Below, in pieces: positions 38,115-46,342 of a stretch of 64,000 bases of DNA; the first letter of the stretch is position 1; each line of letters starts with the position of its first letter. The notes beneath the pieces were generated by a model. The model saw only the letters and a list, made by a program, of their open reading frames with translations. It searched no databases and was not told the DNA's origin. The position numbers and the translations under genes were made by a program. This stretch comes from an uncultured Pirellulaceae bacterium (GTDB taxonomy: Bacteria > Planctomycetota > Planctomycetia > Pirellulales > Pirellulaceae), in NCBI GenBank assembly GCA_937967505.1, contig CALCJM010000064.1, forward strand, positions 20,414 to 84,413. The letters run 5' to 3'.

Positions 38115-39713
38115 TTAATAAACGTCCCGACAATAGCGGTTTTCCGCGCTCAGATTCTTCACGTAATTCTTGGCTTCGTCTTCGGACATTTGCCCGTGTT
38201 CGGCAATCACATCGTGCAGTGCCTTGTCGACATCCTTGGCCATTCGACTGGCGTCGCCGCACACATAGAAATGCCCGCCGGCCTGAAGCCACTTGAAAAT
38301 CTCGGCTCCGTTTTCCCGCATCCGGTCCTGTACGTAGATCTTGTGCGCTTGATCGCGACTGAAAGCGGTGTCCAGACGGGTTAACAAGCCATTCTCCTGG
38401 TACTCGGTCAGTTGATCGGCGTAAAGAAAATCTGTTTCCGATTTTTGATCACCGAAGAACAGCCAGTTATCGCCTTTGGCTCCAACGGCCTCACGCTCCT
38501 GAAGAAAGGAAACAAAGGGAGCGATTCCCGTTCCCGGCCCCACCATAATCATCGGCGTGTCGCCCGATTGGGGAACCGTAAATCCATGAGCCGCTTGCAC
38601 AAATACCCGCACTTCGGAATCAGGAGCGACGCGATCGGAAAACATCGTTGATGCCACGCCCTTGCGTATGCGTCCGTTTTTCTCATAAGCCACCCGGCCC
38701 ACCGTCAGGTGCACTTGGCCTTGATGCCGCCGTAATGAACTGGCGATCGAATACAAACGCGCGTTGAGATCCGGCAATGCTTCCACCAGATCCGTGTCGG
38801 CCAAAATTTTCTGGTCGGCCATCGCCAACACGTCCAGTACATCGACCTCATCCAGTTGATCGTCGTCCGCCGCAAGTTTTTCAAAAGAGTTCTTCAACGC
38901 CCCTGAACTGCGTTCGATCAAAGCTTCCATCAGTTCATCAGTGGCGGTGGACAGGTCTTTGACCATCAGCGATTCGCGTGTGCGGTCAACCTGACCGTTG
39001 GTGTGACAGCAACCAAGCACCTCGTCCACCAGCTCCGGGCAGTTGGTCGGGTAGACCCCCAAGGCGTCACCCACATCGTAGGACAAATCACTGCTCGACA
39101 GATCGATTTCGACATGGCGCACGTCTTTGGCGGAACCGTCCCCCGTTAGCTTGACCGATTTAATCAGTTTGGCCGGGTATGGATTCTTCCGGGAATATCC
39201 GGCTTCATCAGTTGTCGTTGCCGTTGCACCGGCCGAACTTGGTTTTGCCGAAGCACCAGCACTTACCTCCTTGACCAATTTTTTCAGCATCCGGGCCGTT
39301 TCTTTTCCGCCGGGCGAGCACAACGTTAGATTGGATTCTTCACCGGTAGCGATCGCCTCGGCATAAGTCTGACAAAGGTAGCCGCAAGATCCACAGTCCA
39401 GCTGAGCCATGGCGGCCATCAGTTTTCGGTCGTGCGGGCGATCTTTGGCCAGTTCCATCCGCTGGTCGATTTCGATCGCGTCATCGTGCCACGGGAAGTC
39501 CTCTTCCTCTTCGACTTCCGGTTCAGCGACAAGCCCCGCGACGCCACCGGCCAGCCCTGTATTGCCCGCTGCAATGCCGGCAACTTCCTCGATTCCGGTC
39601 AAGCCAGCAAAGAAACCGTTCAGCCACGCGCGCTGTTCGCCATCGAACGGAGCCGTTTCCGGAATAAATGAAATCGCACCAAGTAGCTCTTTCGTGTTCA
39701 TTACTTTATTCAT
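38115..39713 (-). CDS. CysJ-like FAD/NADPH reductase with N-terminal 4Fe-4S module (nitrite reductase electron donor)
   Basis: A protein of 532 residues; AGGTGA lies 6 nt before the ATG. It starts with a short block shared with its operon partner (FDGEQRAWLNGFFAGLTG). The flavodoxin domain of CysJ is replaced by a module with cysteines at about 107, 110, 114 and 132 (DCGSCGYLCQTYAEAIATGE, TLCSPGG), which is likely to bind a 4Fe-4S cluster. The rest is the CysJ FAD/NADPH part: NPYPAKLIKSVKLTGDGSAK, ALGVYPTNCPELV, RLYSIASSLRRH, GVASTMF, MVGPGTGIAPFVSFLQER, HFYVCGDASRMAKDVD and the terminal CRDVY. It should pass electrons from NADPH to the siroheme enzyme upstream. Last gene of the nas operon. 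Confidence 0.88.
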   Translation of the reverse strand: MNKVMNTKELLGAISFIPETAPFDGEQRAWLNGFFAGLTGIEEVAGIAAGNTGLAGGVAGLVAEPEVEEEEDFPWHDDAIEIDQRMELAKDRPHDRKLMAAMAQLDCGSCGYLCQTYAEAIATGEESNLTLCSPGGKETARMLKKLVKEVSAGASAKPSSAGATATTTDEAGYSRKNPYPAKLIKSVKLTGDGSAKDVRHVEIDLSSSDLSYDVGDALGVYPTNCPELVDEVLGCCHTNGQVDRTRESLMVKDLSTATDELMEALIERSSGALKNSFEKLAADDDQLDEVDVLDVLAMADQKILADTDLVEALPDLNARLYSIASSLRRHQGQVHLTVGRVAYEKNGRIRKGVASTMFSDRVAPDSEVRVFVQAAHGFTVPQSGDTPMIMVGPGTGIAPFVSFLQEREAVGAKGDNWLFFGDQKSETDFLYADQLTEYQENGLLTRLDTAFSRDQAHKIYVQDRMRENGAEIFKWLQAGGHFYVCGDASRMAKDVDKALHDVIAEHGQMSEDEAKNYVKNLSAENRYCRDVY

Positions 39714-39793
39714 GGCGTCACCTAGGTTTATTTCCGTGTATCAAAGTTTGTTTTGTATTCTGTCGTATTGTTATTGTGTTCGGTGGTGGGCCT

Positions 39794-41635
39794 TCAAGAG
39801 GCGTTGCCCCACGACTGCAATTGCTCATCCGAACAGCGCGATGCGAACTGTACAAAGCTCTCCTGCGCGTCCTGTCGGTTGTCCAAGTAGGCCGTCAGCA
39901 CGCGTTCCACCAGTGGCGGCACATCTTCGAAGGCCACTGCGTCGAACAGTTGCCGGGCAATCGCACCACGGGCTCCGTACCCGCCACCGATAAAGACGTG
40001 ATAGCCATCCACCATATCCTCGCCTTGGGTGACGGCTGTCCCCATCAATCCGATGTCTCCGATGTAGTGCTGGGCACACGAATGGTGACAGCCGGTGACA
40101 TGGATGTTTAATGGCTGATCCAGATCGACGGTGTCTTCGATGTGTTTGGCCAGAATCAAAGCCTGTCCTTTGGTGTCCGCGCCGGCGTACTTGCAACCTT
40201 TGCTGCCGGTGCAGGCGACCAGTCCGGCCCGGGCGCTGCTGGCCGACCACTCGAGACCGATGGCTTCAATCTCTTTTTTGACGGCGTCCACATCCGCGTC
40301 GTCGATGAAGGGAATCAACAGATTCTGCCAGACGGTCAGTCGAACAAACCGGTCGCCGTATTTGTCTGCGATGTCGGAAAGTGAACGCAGTTGGGCGCTG
40401 GTAATACGTCCCACCGGAACAATCACGCCGACGTACTGCTTGCCGGGCTGGATTTGCGGGTGAAAGCCGACGTGAGCGAAGCGGTTTTCGGCCTCCTTGA
40501 AAGAAAGTTTGTCATTTTCCATTCGCAGCAGCGGTTGACCGTATTCCTTTTCGACCTCAGCAATGAATTTTTCAAATCCCCACGCATCCAACAAATACTT
40601 CAATCGGGCTTTTTTGCGGTCGGTGCGATCGCCGGCGCGGATAAACACCCGCAGGATCGCGGCCGAGACGCGGCAGCATTCTTTGGGGGGAACAAGCACG
40701 GTGGTTGGACGGGCAAAGTCCTTATGTCCGGTGATGCCGCCCAGTCCTAGGCGAAAGTAGACGCCGGCAGGAATCTGTTCAGTCGCAATCTCTTCGGTGA
40801 CATTGACTGCGAAGTACCCCACGTCGTTAGTGTCCGAAAGTGGTGACGTCGTCCCGGCGCCATCAAACGAAATATTGAACTTTCGGGGTAACCCGTACAG
40901 GTCACGGTTGTTGATCAGGTGCCAGTGTTGATCCTCGGCCAGTGGCAGTGTTTCAATAAGTTCTTCGGTATCGAAACCACTGGTGGCGCCGGAGGTGACG
41001 TTGCGGACGTTGTCGGCACCAGCGCCCTGATTGACGATGCCCAACCGACGCAGCCCCATCAGGACGTCCATGCCGTGTTTTGCGGGGATCTCGCGCAGTT
41101 GAAAATTGGCTCTTGTTGTCACATCAGCGTAACCACCGGCGAAATTATCAGCCACATCGGCAATCCCGCGCACTTGAGATGTCGTCAAATGCCCACCAGG
41201 CACACGCATGCGGCACATGTAGGCATTTTGAGCGGGAGCGACATAGAACAATCCGTGGGCCTTGGTCAAAAAGTTATCCGTTCCCTTGGGAAACTCATCC
41301 GCCTGGCAACGCTTGTCGATCTCATCCCACATTTCCAGCGAGTTTTTTTCGCGTTTGGCCTTTTCCTCGTTGCACAGTTTTTTGCCCTCGGCATCGTGGC
41401 GGGCAAATGCATCAAAATGCCCCTGATCAGGCCCCGCGAAAGTGACACCGGCAGGGCCGACGGTAACTGACGCAGAATTTCCTGCGTGGCGCGCACTGTC
41501 GGAGATCACTGGCAACCTGCGCACGGTGCGCGCGACATCTGCGCCCATTGTGAACCCCTGCAAAAAATTCTTCTGTTCATCAGAGAAACCTTTGCTTCCG
41601 GATACTTCATTCGAATCAGGATCATTGGTGCTCAT
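39794..41635 (-). CDS. nirA: Siroheme / 4Fe-4S nitrite reductase (NirA/sulfite reductase beta type)
   Basis: A protein of 613 residues from the ATG at 41635; a TTG six codons upstream is less likely. It opens with FSDEQKNFLQGFTMG, resembling the flavoprotein's N-terminal block. The two-fold nitrite/sulfite reductase repeats are seen (HGLFYVAPAQNAYMCRMRVP, GYADVTTRANFQLREIP; FAHVGFHPQIQPG, DRFVRLTVWQNLLIPFI). The cluster/siroheme cysteines are in ACTGSKGCKYAGADTKGQ and TGCHHSCAQHYIGDIG (CxxxxxC and CxxxC). It reduces nitrite to ammonium with six electrons; by motif alone it could be a sulfite reductase, but the operon with NasA favours nitrite. Cytoplasmic. Confidence 0.88.
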   Translation of the reverse strand: MSTNDPDSNEVSGSKGFSDEQKNFLQGFTMGADVARTVRRLPVISDSARHAGNSASVTVGPAGVTFAGPDQGHFDAFARHDAEGKKLCNEEKAKREKNSLEMWDEIDKRCQADEFPKGTDNFLTKAHGLFYVAPAQNAYMCRMRVPGGHLTTSQVRGIADVADNFAGGYADVTTRANFQLREIPAKHGMDVLMGLRRLGIVNQGAGADNVRNVTSGATSGFDTEELIETLPLAEDQHWHLINNRDLYGLPRKFNISFDGAGTTSPLSDTNDVGYFAVNVTEEIATEQIPAGVYFRLGLGGITGHKDFARPTTVLVPPKECCRVSAAILRVFIRAGDRTDRKKARLKYLLDAWGFEKFIAEVEKEYGQPLLRMENDKLSFKEAENRFAHVGFHPQIQPGKQYVGVIVPVGRITSAQLRSLSDIADKYGDRFVRLTVWQNLLIPFIDDADVDAVKKEIEAIGLEWSASSARAGLVACTGSKGCKYAGADTKGQALILAKHIEDTVDLDQPLNIHVTGCHHSCAQHYIGDIGLMGTAVTQGEDMVDGYHVFIGGGYGARGAIARQLFDAVAFEDVPPLVERVLTAYLDNRQDAQESFVQFASRCSDEQLQSWGNAS

Positions 41636-41703
41636 TGGATAGTCTCGTGGCAAAACAATGGTGGTGGGTTGGTGGAAAAAGTCCGCGGAATCGGTCGGTC
41701 TGG

Positions 41704-43962
41704 TTAGACTTCAATTTTGGCCGCACAGTCTTTGTAGGAAGGCTGTTTCGACCAGGGGTCAAAATGCGCCATCGTTAACTGGTTGACTTCGACATAGTGC
41801 ATGGGCATAAACAGTTGTTTTTGGTTTACGGTTGGCGTAATAAATGCGTTTGCCGTCACGCTTCCGCGCGCGGTCAAAACGGTCACCTTTTGGTCGGGAG
41901 CGATCCCCATTTCGGCAGCATCCAAAGGGTGGATCTCGACGTAAACTTCTGCGGGATACAGCTTGCGAAGCACGGAGGATTTTCCGGTGCGTGTTTGTGT
42001 ATGCCACTGCGCTGCGGTTCCGCGCCCGGTCATCAATAGAAACGGCCATTGGTCGCTAGTGGGTTCGGGCATCGGTTGGGGGGCATCGTAGATAAATCGC
42101 GCTTTGCCATCCTTGTGGAAAAAACGTCCGTCAGCAAACAGTCGGCGTTGCTGACCGGTGTCCGGATTGTCTTGCGGATAGGGCCACTGGATGCCACCGT
42201 GTTCATCCAGCATTCGATAGCTCTCGATGCCGGTAATGTCGCAGGGTTGCCCGGCGGTCAACTGTTTCAGCAATTGAAAGGCGGCCTCCGGATCCGTCCA
42301 TCTCTCAAACATCTGGCCGCAGCCCCAGTAGTTTGCGACCAGTTGAAAGATGGAGAAATCAGCCAGCGCTTGGCCAGGGGCTCGTGAGACTTTTTTCAAC
42401 AGACCAATGCGACGTTCGGAATTGATAAAGGTGCCCTCTTTCTCACCCCACCCGGCTGCCGGCAGGTACAAATCGCAGTGGGCGACGGTTTCGGTGGAAT
42501 GATACATGTCCTGCACAACTAGGAAGTCCAGCTTGTCCAGTAACCTTCGGCATTCGGATTGGTGAATCCAGCTGTGCGCCATATTGGTTCCCAGCACCCA
42601 AAGACCGCGAATTCTTCCCTCGGCGATGCCTGCCATGATTTTGTCGTATGTATCGCCGGTCTCCTGCGGGATTGTTGATTCCTCAATCCCCAGAACCGCC
42701 GCGACTTTGCGGCGATGTTCCGGATGGTCGAACGAATGCGCGCCCAACAGATTGGTTGTGTTACTGAACAGACGCGATCCCATGGCATTGCACTGCCCCG
42801 TGATCGAATTTGCACCGGTGCCCGGCCGGCCAATATTGCCGGTCATCAACGCCAGATTGATAATCGCCTGTGCGGCGCGCGTCCCTTCGTAGCTCTGGTT
42901 GATGCCCATCGTCCACCAGAAGGAAACACGCTTACCGGCCGCGATTTTATCGGCGACGCGATGTAGTTGTGCCGTGCTGATGCCGCTGACCCGGGAGACG
43001 ACCTCCGGTGTCCATGTTTTGACGTGAGATTGATAGCCTTCGAAATCGCTGGTGCTCTGGTCAATGAACCGCTGGTCAATCGCGCCTTTTGAAATCAATA
43101 GATTGGCGATCCCGTACAGCAATGCTAGGTCGCTTTTGGGGGCCAGTGCCACATGTTCGGTCGCGGCGTCAGCCGTTTCCGTGCAACGCGGGTCCAGCAC
43201 AATGATCTCCGGGTTGTTTTTATTTCGCAGCACGCGCTGCCACATGATGGGATGGGCGATGCACAGGTTCGAACCAACCAACACCAGCACATCGGATTGC
43301 TCGAAGTCATCATAGGTGTAGGGAGGCGCATCAAAACCAAAAGATTGCTTATAGGCCGTCACGGCTGTCGCCATGCACTGACGCGTGTTCCCGTCGCCAT
43401 GCACCATGCCCATGCCGAATTTGGCCAACGCCCCTAGGAAAGCCAGTTCTTCGCTGGGCAATTGCCCGGTGCCCAGAAAAGCGACAGAATCCTTGCCATG
43501 TTTTTGCTGAATTGATTTAAAGGAATCGCAAAATGTTTCCATGGCAGCCTGCCAAGAAGCAGGCTGTAGTTTTCCGTTGGTGCGAATCAGCGGTGTTGTG
43601 CCACGGTCGCTGGCCGGTAACGCGGCGAGTGCCTCCCACCCCTTGGGACAAGCCATCCCCAGATTAACCGGGTAGTTGACCGCTGGAGTCAGATTGACCG
43701 CCTGACCATCGGCGAGGTGAACGTTCAAACCGCAGCCGGTTGAGCAAAATCCGCAAGCCATGGTTGTGGTCGCGTTGGGCTGTTTGGTGCCCGGCACCAT
43801 CCCCAAGCCAAATTTCCCCGGCTCAAGCAGTAGTTCCTCGGTGAGCGGGCCCGTGTGAACGCGTTCGAAGGGACTGGGAATTGGGATTCCCCGTTTCTGC
43901 GGTGGCGCGGCCGTTGATGTTTTGGCTTTGGCGACGGTTTTGGTTTTTTCAACTGATGCCAT
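41704..43962 (-). CDS. nasA: Assimilatory nitrate reductase, molybdopterin catalytic subunit
   Basis: A protein of 752 residues. The N-terminal 4Fe-4S motif has cysteines at 70, 73, 77 and 105 ([28 protein letters not shown]). The molybdenum ligand is Cys196 in [20 protein letters not shown], the R-x-CMA form of NasA/NapA nitrate reductases. Further bis-MGD motifs are [20 protein letters not shown] and the C-terminal [20 protein letters not shown] with [10 protein letters not shown]. There is no Tat signal, so the enzyme is cytoplasmic and assimilatory. An N-terminal Lys/Ala-rich extension of about 45 residues is unusual. It is 20 bp downstream of the DmsBC-like gene and followed by nirA at 68 bp. 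Confidence 0.92.
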   Translation of the reverse strand: MASVEKTKTVAKAKTSTAAPPQKRGIPIPSPFERVHTGPLTEELLLEPGKFGLGMVPGTKQPNATTTMACGFCSTGCGLNVHLADGQAVNLTPAVNYPVNLGMACPKGWEALAALPASDRGTTPLIRTNGKLQPASWQAAMETFCDSFKSIQQKHGKDSVAFLGTGQLPSEELAFLGALAKFGMGMVHGDGNTRQCMATAVTAYKQSFGFDAPPYTYDDFEQSDVLVLVGSNLCIAHPIMWQRVLRNKNNPEIIVLDPRCTETADAATEHVALAPKSDLALLYGIANLLISKGAIDQRFIDQSTSDFEGYQSHVKTWTPEVVSRVSGISTAQLHRVADKIAAGKRVSFWWTMGINQSYEGTRAAQAIINLALMTGNIGRPGTGANSITGQCNAMGSRLFSNTTNLLGAHSFDHPEHRRKVAAVLGIEESTIPQETGDTYDKIMAGIAEGRIRGLWVLGTNMAHSWIHQSECRRLLDKLDFLVVQDMYHSTETVAHCDLYLPAAGWGEKEGTFINSERRIGLLKKVSRAPGQALADFSIFQLVANYWGCGQMFERWTDPEAAFQLLKQLTAGQPCDITGIESYRMLDEHGGIQWPYPQDNPDTGQQRRLFADGRFFHKDGKARFIYDAPQPMPEPTSDQWPFLLMTGRGTAAQWHTQTRTGKSSVLRKLYPAEVYVEIHPLDAAEMGIAPDQKVTVLTARGSVTANAFITPTVNQKQLFMPMHYVEVNQLTMAHFDPWSKQPSYKDCAAKIEV

Positions 43963-43982
43963 AACGGTGGCTCCCCGCTGGA

Positions 43983-45701
43983 TTAATGATTAGGAGCACC
44001 GGGCATGCGGCGAGCCACAGCGACGGCGAAGAATAAATAGCGTTCGAACAGTTCTCCGATCACAACGGCAACTGCTCCCAGAAACGCGAATACAGCAAAG
44101 AAAACGGAATCGCCACCGCCACCCGACAAGATCACCAGCAACAGCAACGGCAATACAACCCCACCGACGCCCAATAGAATCATTTGCGTTATGCTTTGCA
44201 GTTTCATTTCCCCCGCCAGCAATAACGCCGCGTGTTTCCTCGGAGAAAACGTTTTGGTGTTACCGCAAGTTGTCAGTTGCCAATGGACGGCCATTTTTGA
44301 AATTGAAAATATGACGGCGGATAACAGCAGCACCACAAGGGTGCCAGTGGGCAGCAAAACAGTATCACCGGTGAGGCGGGTAATCATGGCGGCCGCAGCG
44401 ACCACACCCATCGTGCCAGTGACCGCGGCTGACAGGTAAAACAGGCCGCCAGTACGCGCCATCGTCCACAGCGGTCGTTTGGTAGCAGCGTAAACCATCA
44501 CCGACGTGGCAATGGCAACCACCCCTGCCAGCGATGCAGAAAGAGCCACCCAAGCGCGCGGCACGCTAAACCAGTCACCCAGTATCGGAAACGTACTCAG
44601 GGCAACCACGCTGCCGGCAGCACCGGCCAGTGCATTGAATGCAATGATCTCACGACTTAACCACGATGTCCTGAAACCGGCCATCGCGCGGTAGGCGAAC
44701 TGCGGTCGACCAAGATGGAAGATGGCCGCAAACAAACCAATATTCAACACGGCAAACGACAACAAGTACAAATTGCCAAAGAGATTGTCAAACAAACTGG
44801 CGGCATCAGGCGCATCCAGTATCTGAAATTCCGCAAAACAGGTCGCCGCGATCATCCCAACCGACAGTTGCGTCAACACCAGCATGAACACCAACGGCCA
44901 GTGGCTGTGCAGTGACCGAACAACTGCATAGTCCTTGGGCAACAAGACCGCAGCGCTGTCCAGCAACGCGGCACTGCTATTGGCCCCAGCGTATCGGGTC
45001 GTTGGCGATGTGATCGAGGAGTCTGGAGCGCCGGCGACCAGTTGGTTTTCCAGCCCTGTCCGGGCAAGCGCTTTTGATTTGATTTCTTCCTTGTTGACGG
45101 CGACGATTTTGATCGCTTGGTTCGGGCACGCTTGCACGCAGGCGGGGGCTTCCCCCGCGCCAAGTCGATCCTTGCACATATTGCACTTGCGGACGATCCC
45201 CTTGGTTTGGCTGTAACTGGGAACGTCGTAGGGACAGGTAAACATGCAATACTTGCAACCGATGCACTGATCATCGAGGTGTTCGACAATTCCGGTAACG
45301 GCATCTTTTTCGTAGGCGTTCACCGGACACCCCAGCATACAAGCCGGTTCGACACAGTGATGGCAGGCCGATGTCACGTGCTGAATGGCGGGTTTCTCTT
45401 CTTCGCCGCCGACCAGCAGGCCGACATTTCGCCAGACCTCGCCTTCCTCCAGTCCATTCAGGCTGTGGCAGGCAGTAACGCAAGCTTTGCATCCGCTACA
45501 GGCGTCCATGTCAACTTCGAAGGAGTATTGCTGGCCCTCTTCGAGCGTGGTAAGCGGGATCAGATCTCGATAGATTTCCTCCATCGCCGGCTTATGTAGC
45601 GCGGTAAATTGTTGCGAGAACTTTTCGACAGCGGTGGTCTGCTGTTGAGCTTCCAATAGCTTGTCGATCAGTCCACCATGGTTGTCCGGTTTCTGAATCA
45701 T
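43983..45701 (-). CDS. DmsB-DmsC fusion: four-cluster ferredoxin subunit joined to a membrane anchor
   Basis: A protein of 572 residues. Residues ~60-200 form a DmsB-like electron-transfer domain with 16 cysteines in four groups: C68/71/74/78, C113/116/121/125, C146/149/152/156 and C173/176/188/192. From ~275 to the end lie about eight membrane spans resembling DmsC, the anchor that oxidises menaquinol ([20 protein letters not shown] is typical). In DMSO reductase B and C are separate; here they are fused. As the first gene of the nas operon it probably feeds electrons from the quinone pool to NasA on the cytoplasmic side. The start [10 protein letters not shown] follows a weak ribosome-binding site. 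Confidence 0.9.
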   Translation of the reverse strand: MIQKPDNHGGLIDKLLEAQQQTTAVEKFSQQFTALHKPAMEEIYRDLIPLTTLEEGQQYSFEVDMDACSGCKACVTACHSLNGLEEGEVWRNVGLLVGGEEEKPAIQHVTSACHHCVEPACMLGCPVNAYEKDAVTGIVEHLDDQCIGCKYCMFTCPYDVPSYSQTKGIVRKCNMCKDRLGAGEAPACVQACPNQAIKIVAVNKEEIKSKALARTGLENQLVAGAPDSSITSPTTRYAGANSSAALLDSAAVLLPKDYAVVRSLHSHWPLVFMLVLTQLSVGMIAATCFAEFQILDAPDAASLFDNLFGNLYLLSFAVLNIGLFAAIFHLGRPQFAYRAMAGFRTSWLSREIIAFNALAGAAGSVVALSTFPILGDWFSVPRAWVALSASLAGVVAIATSVMVYAATKRPLWTMARTGGLFYLSAAVTGTMGVVAAAAMITRLTGDTVLLPTGTLVVLLLSAVIFSISKMAVHWQLTTCGNTKTFSPRKHAALLLAGEMKLQSITQMILLGVGGVVLPLLLLVILSGGGGDSVFFAVFAFLGAVAVVIGELFERYLFFAVAVARRMPGAPNH

Positions 45702-46254
45702 TATTTCTCTGGTCTGGTGGTGGTGACACAGGAGCATTGCAAATCAGAAACCAGCAAGCCACGATCAGATGGATTTTTTCCGAGGCATCAACCTGCGGCA
45801 GTCCCGTCGCGCTTGCAATCCGTTAGTGTTGCTTAGTCCGCCTTAAGGATCAAATGAACTTTGGCGGTTGGAATTCACTGATTCGATGAGGAAATAAAGA
45901 TCTGAAAGGGATGCCCCAGATTTTTGCACCGCATGCCACTTGAGAGCGCAAGTGAAGGAAATATGAAGAAGGGCGGGTTCTCCGCCAGACCTTAATAAAG
46001 TATTGCCCGCAGAATTACCTGATACTAACGTAACGGGTGTATTGATTTCGTACCGTTTGGCGAGACTGAAATCATGAGATTTGGTAGCCAGCGCGCTTGG
46101 CGAAGAGGCGGTAGTGGTTGATCAATGCCCAATCCCTCAAACGCGACGCGCCTGTTTTCAAGCCAAGGCCTGAGCGCCTTCATCCGCCGACCGGACATCC
46201 GCATGTGCGCTGCGCGATACTATATTTCAAATTTGCTCGTGCCAGTACGACCAT
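45702..46254. other. Region upstream of the nitrate operon, 550 bp
   Basis: It must hold the nas promoter. A perfect 6-bp inverted repeat lies at 45937-45954. No NtcA-like GTA-N8-TAC or sigma-54 element with correct spacing was found. No supported gene. Confidence 0.5.
45937..45954. promoter_or_regulatory. Inverted repeat CACTTG-N6-CAAGTG upstream of the nitrate operon
   Basis: A perfect 6-bp palindrome with a 6-nt spacer (AGAGCG), about 235 bp before the first nas gene. The size fits a dimeric regulator site, but no regulator gene is adjacent. Confidence 0.35.
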
Positions 46255-46290
46255 GAAAAAATCCCACAGGATGAATCCTGCGGGATTTTT
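46255..46290 (-). terminator. Rho-independent terminator of ppdK
   Basis: The stem AAAAATCCC-A-CAGGA / TCCTG-C-GGGATTTTT with loop TGAA is flanked by A- and T-runs, so it can act in both directions. It lies about 50 bp past the ppdK stop. Confidence 0.88.
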
Positions 46291-46342
46291 GATTTTCCTA
46301 CCGGACATGAATGAATGTCCGTTCTACCAATTTAAATGGCGC

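Noticed and set aside
37843..38292. A 149-codon frame on the minus strand overlapping the flavoprotein end
   Set aside because: It runs out of frame through the decayed duplicate and the true gene; the repetitive look comes from the duplication.
45918..45950. Sigma-54-like TGGCAT...TGCA on the minus strand before the nitrate operon
   Set aside because: The GG to GC spacing is 8 instead of the required 10 bases.
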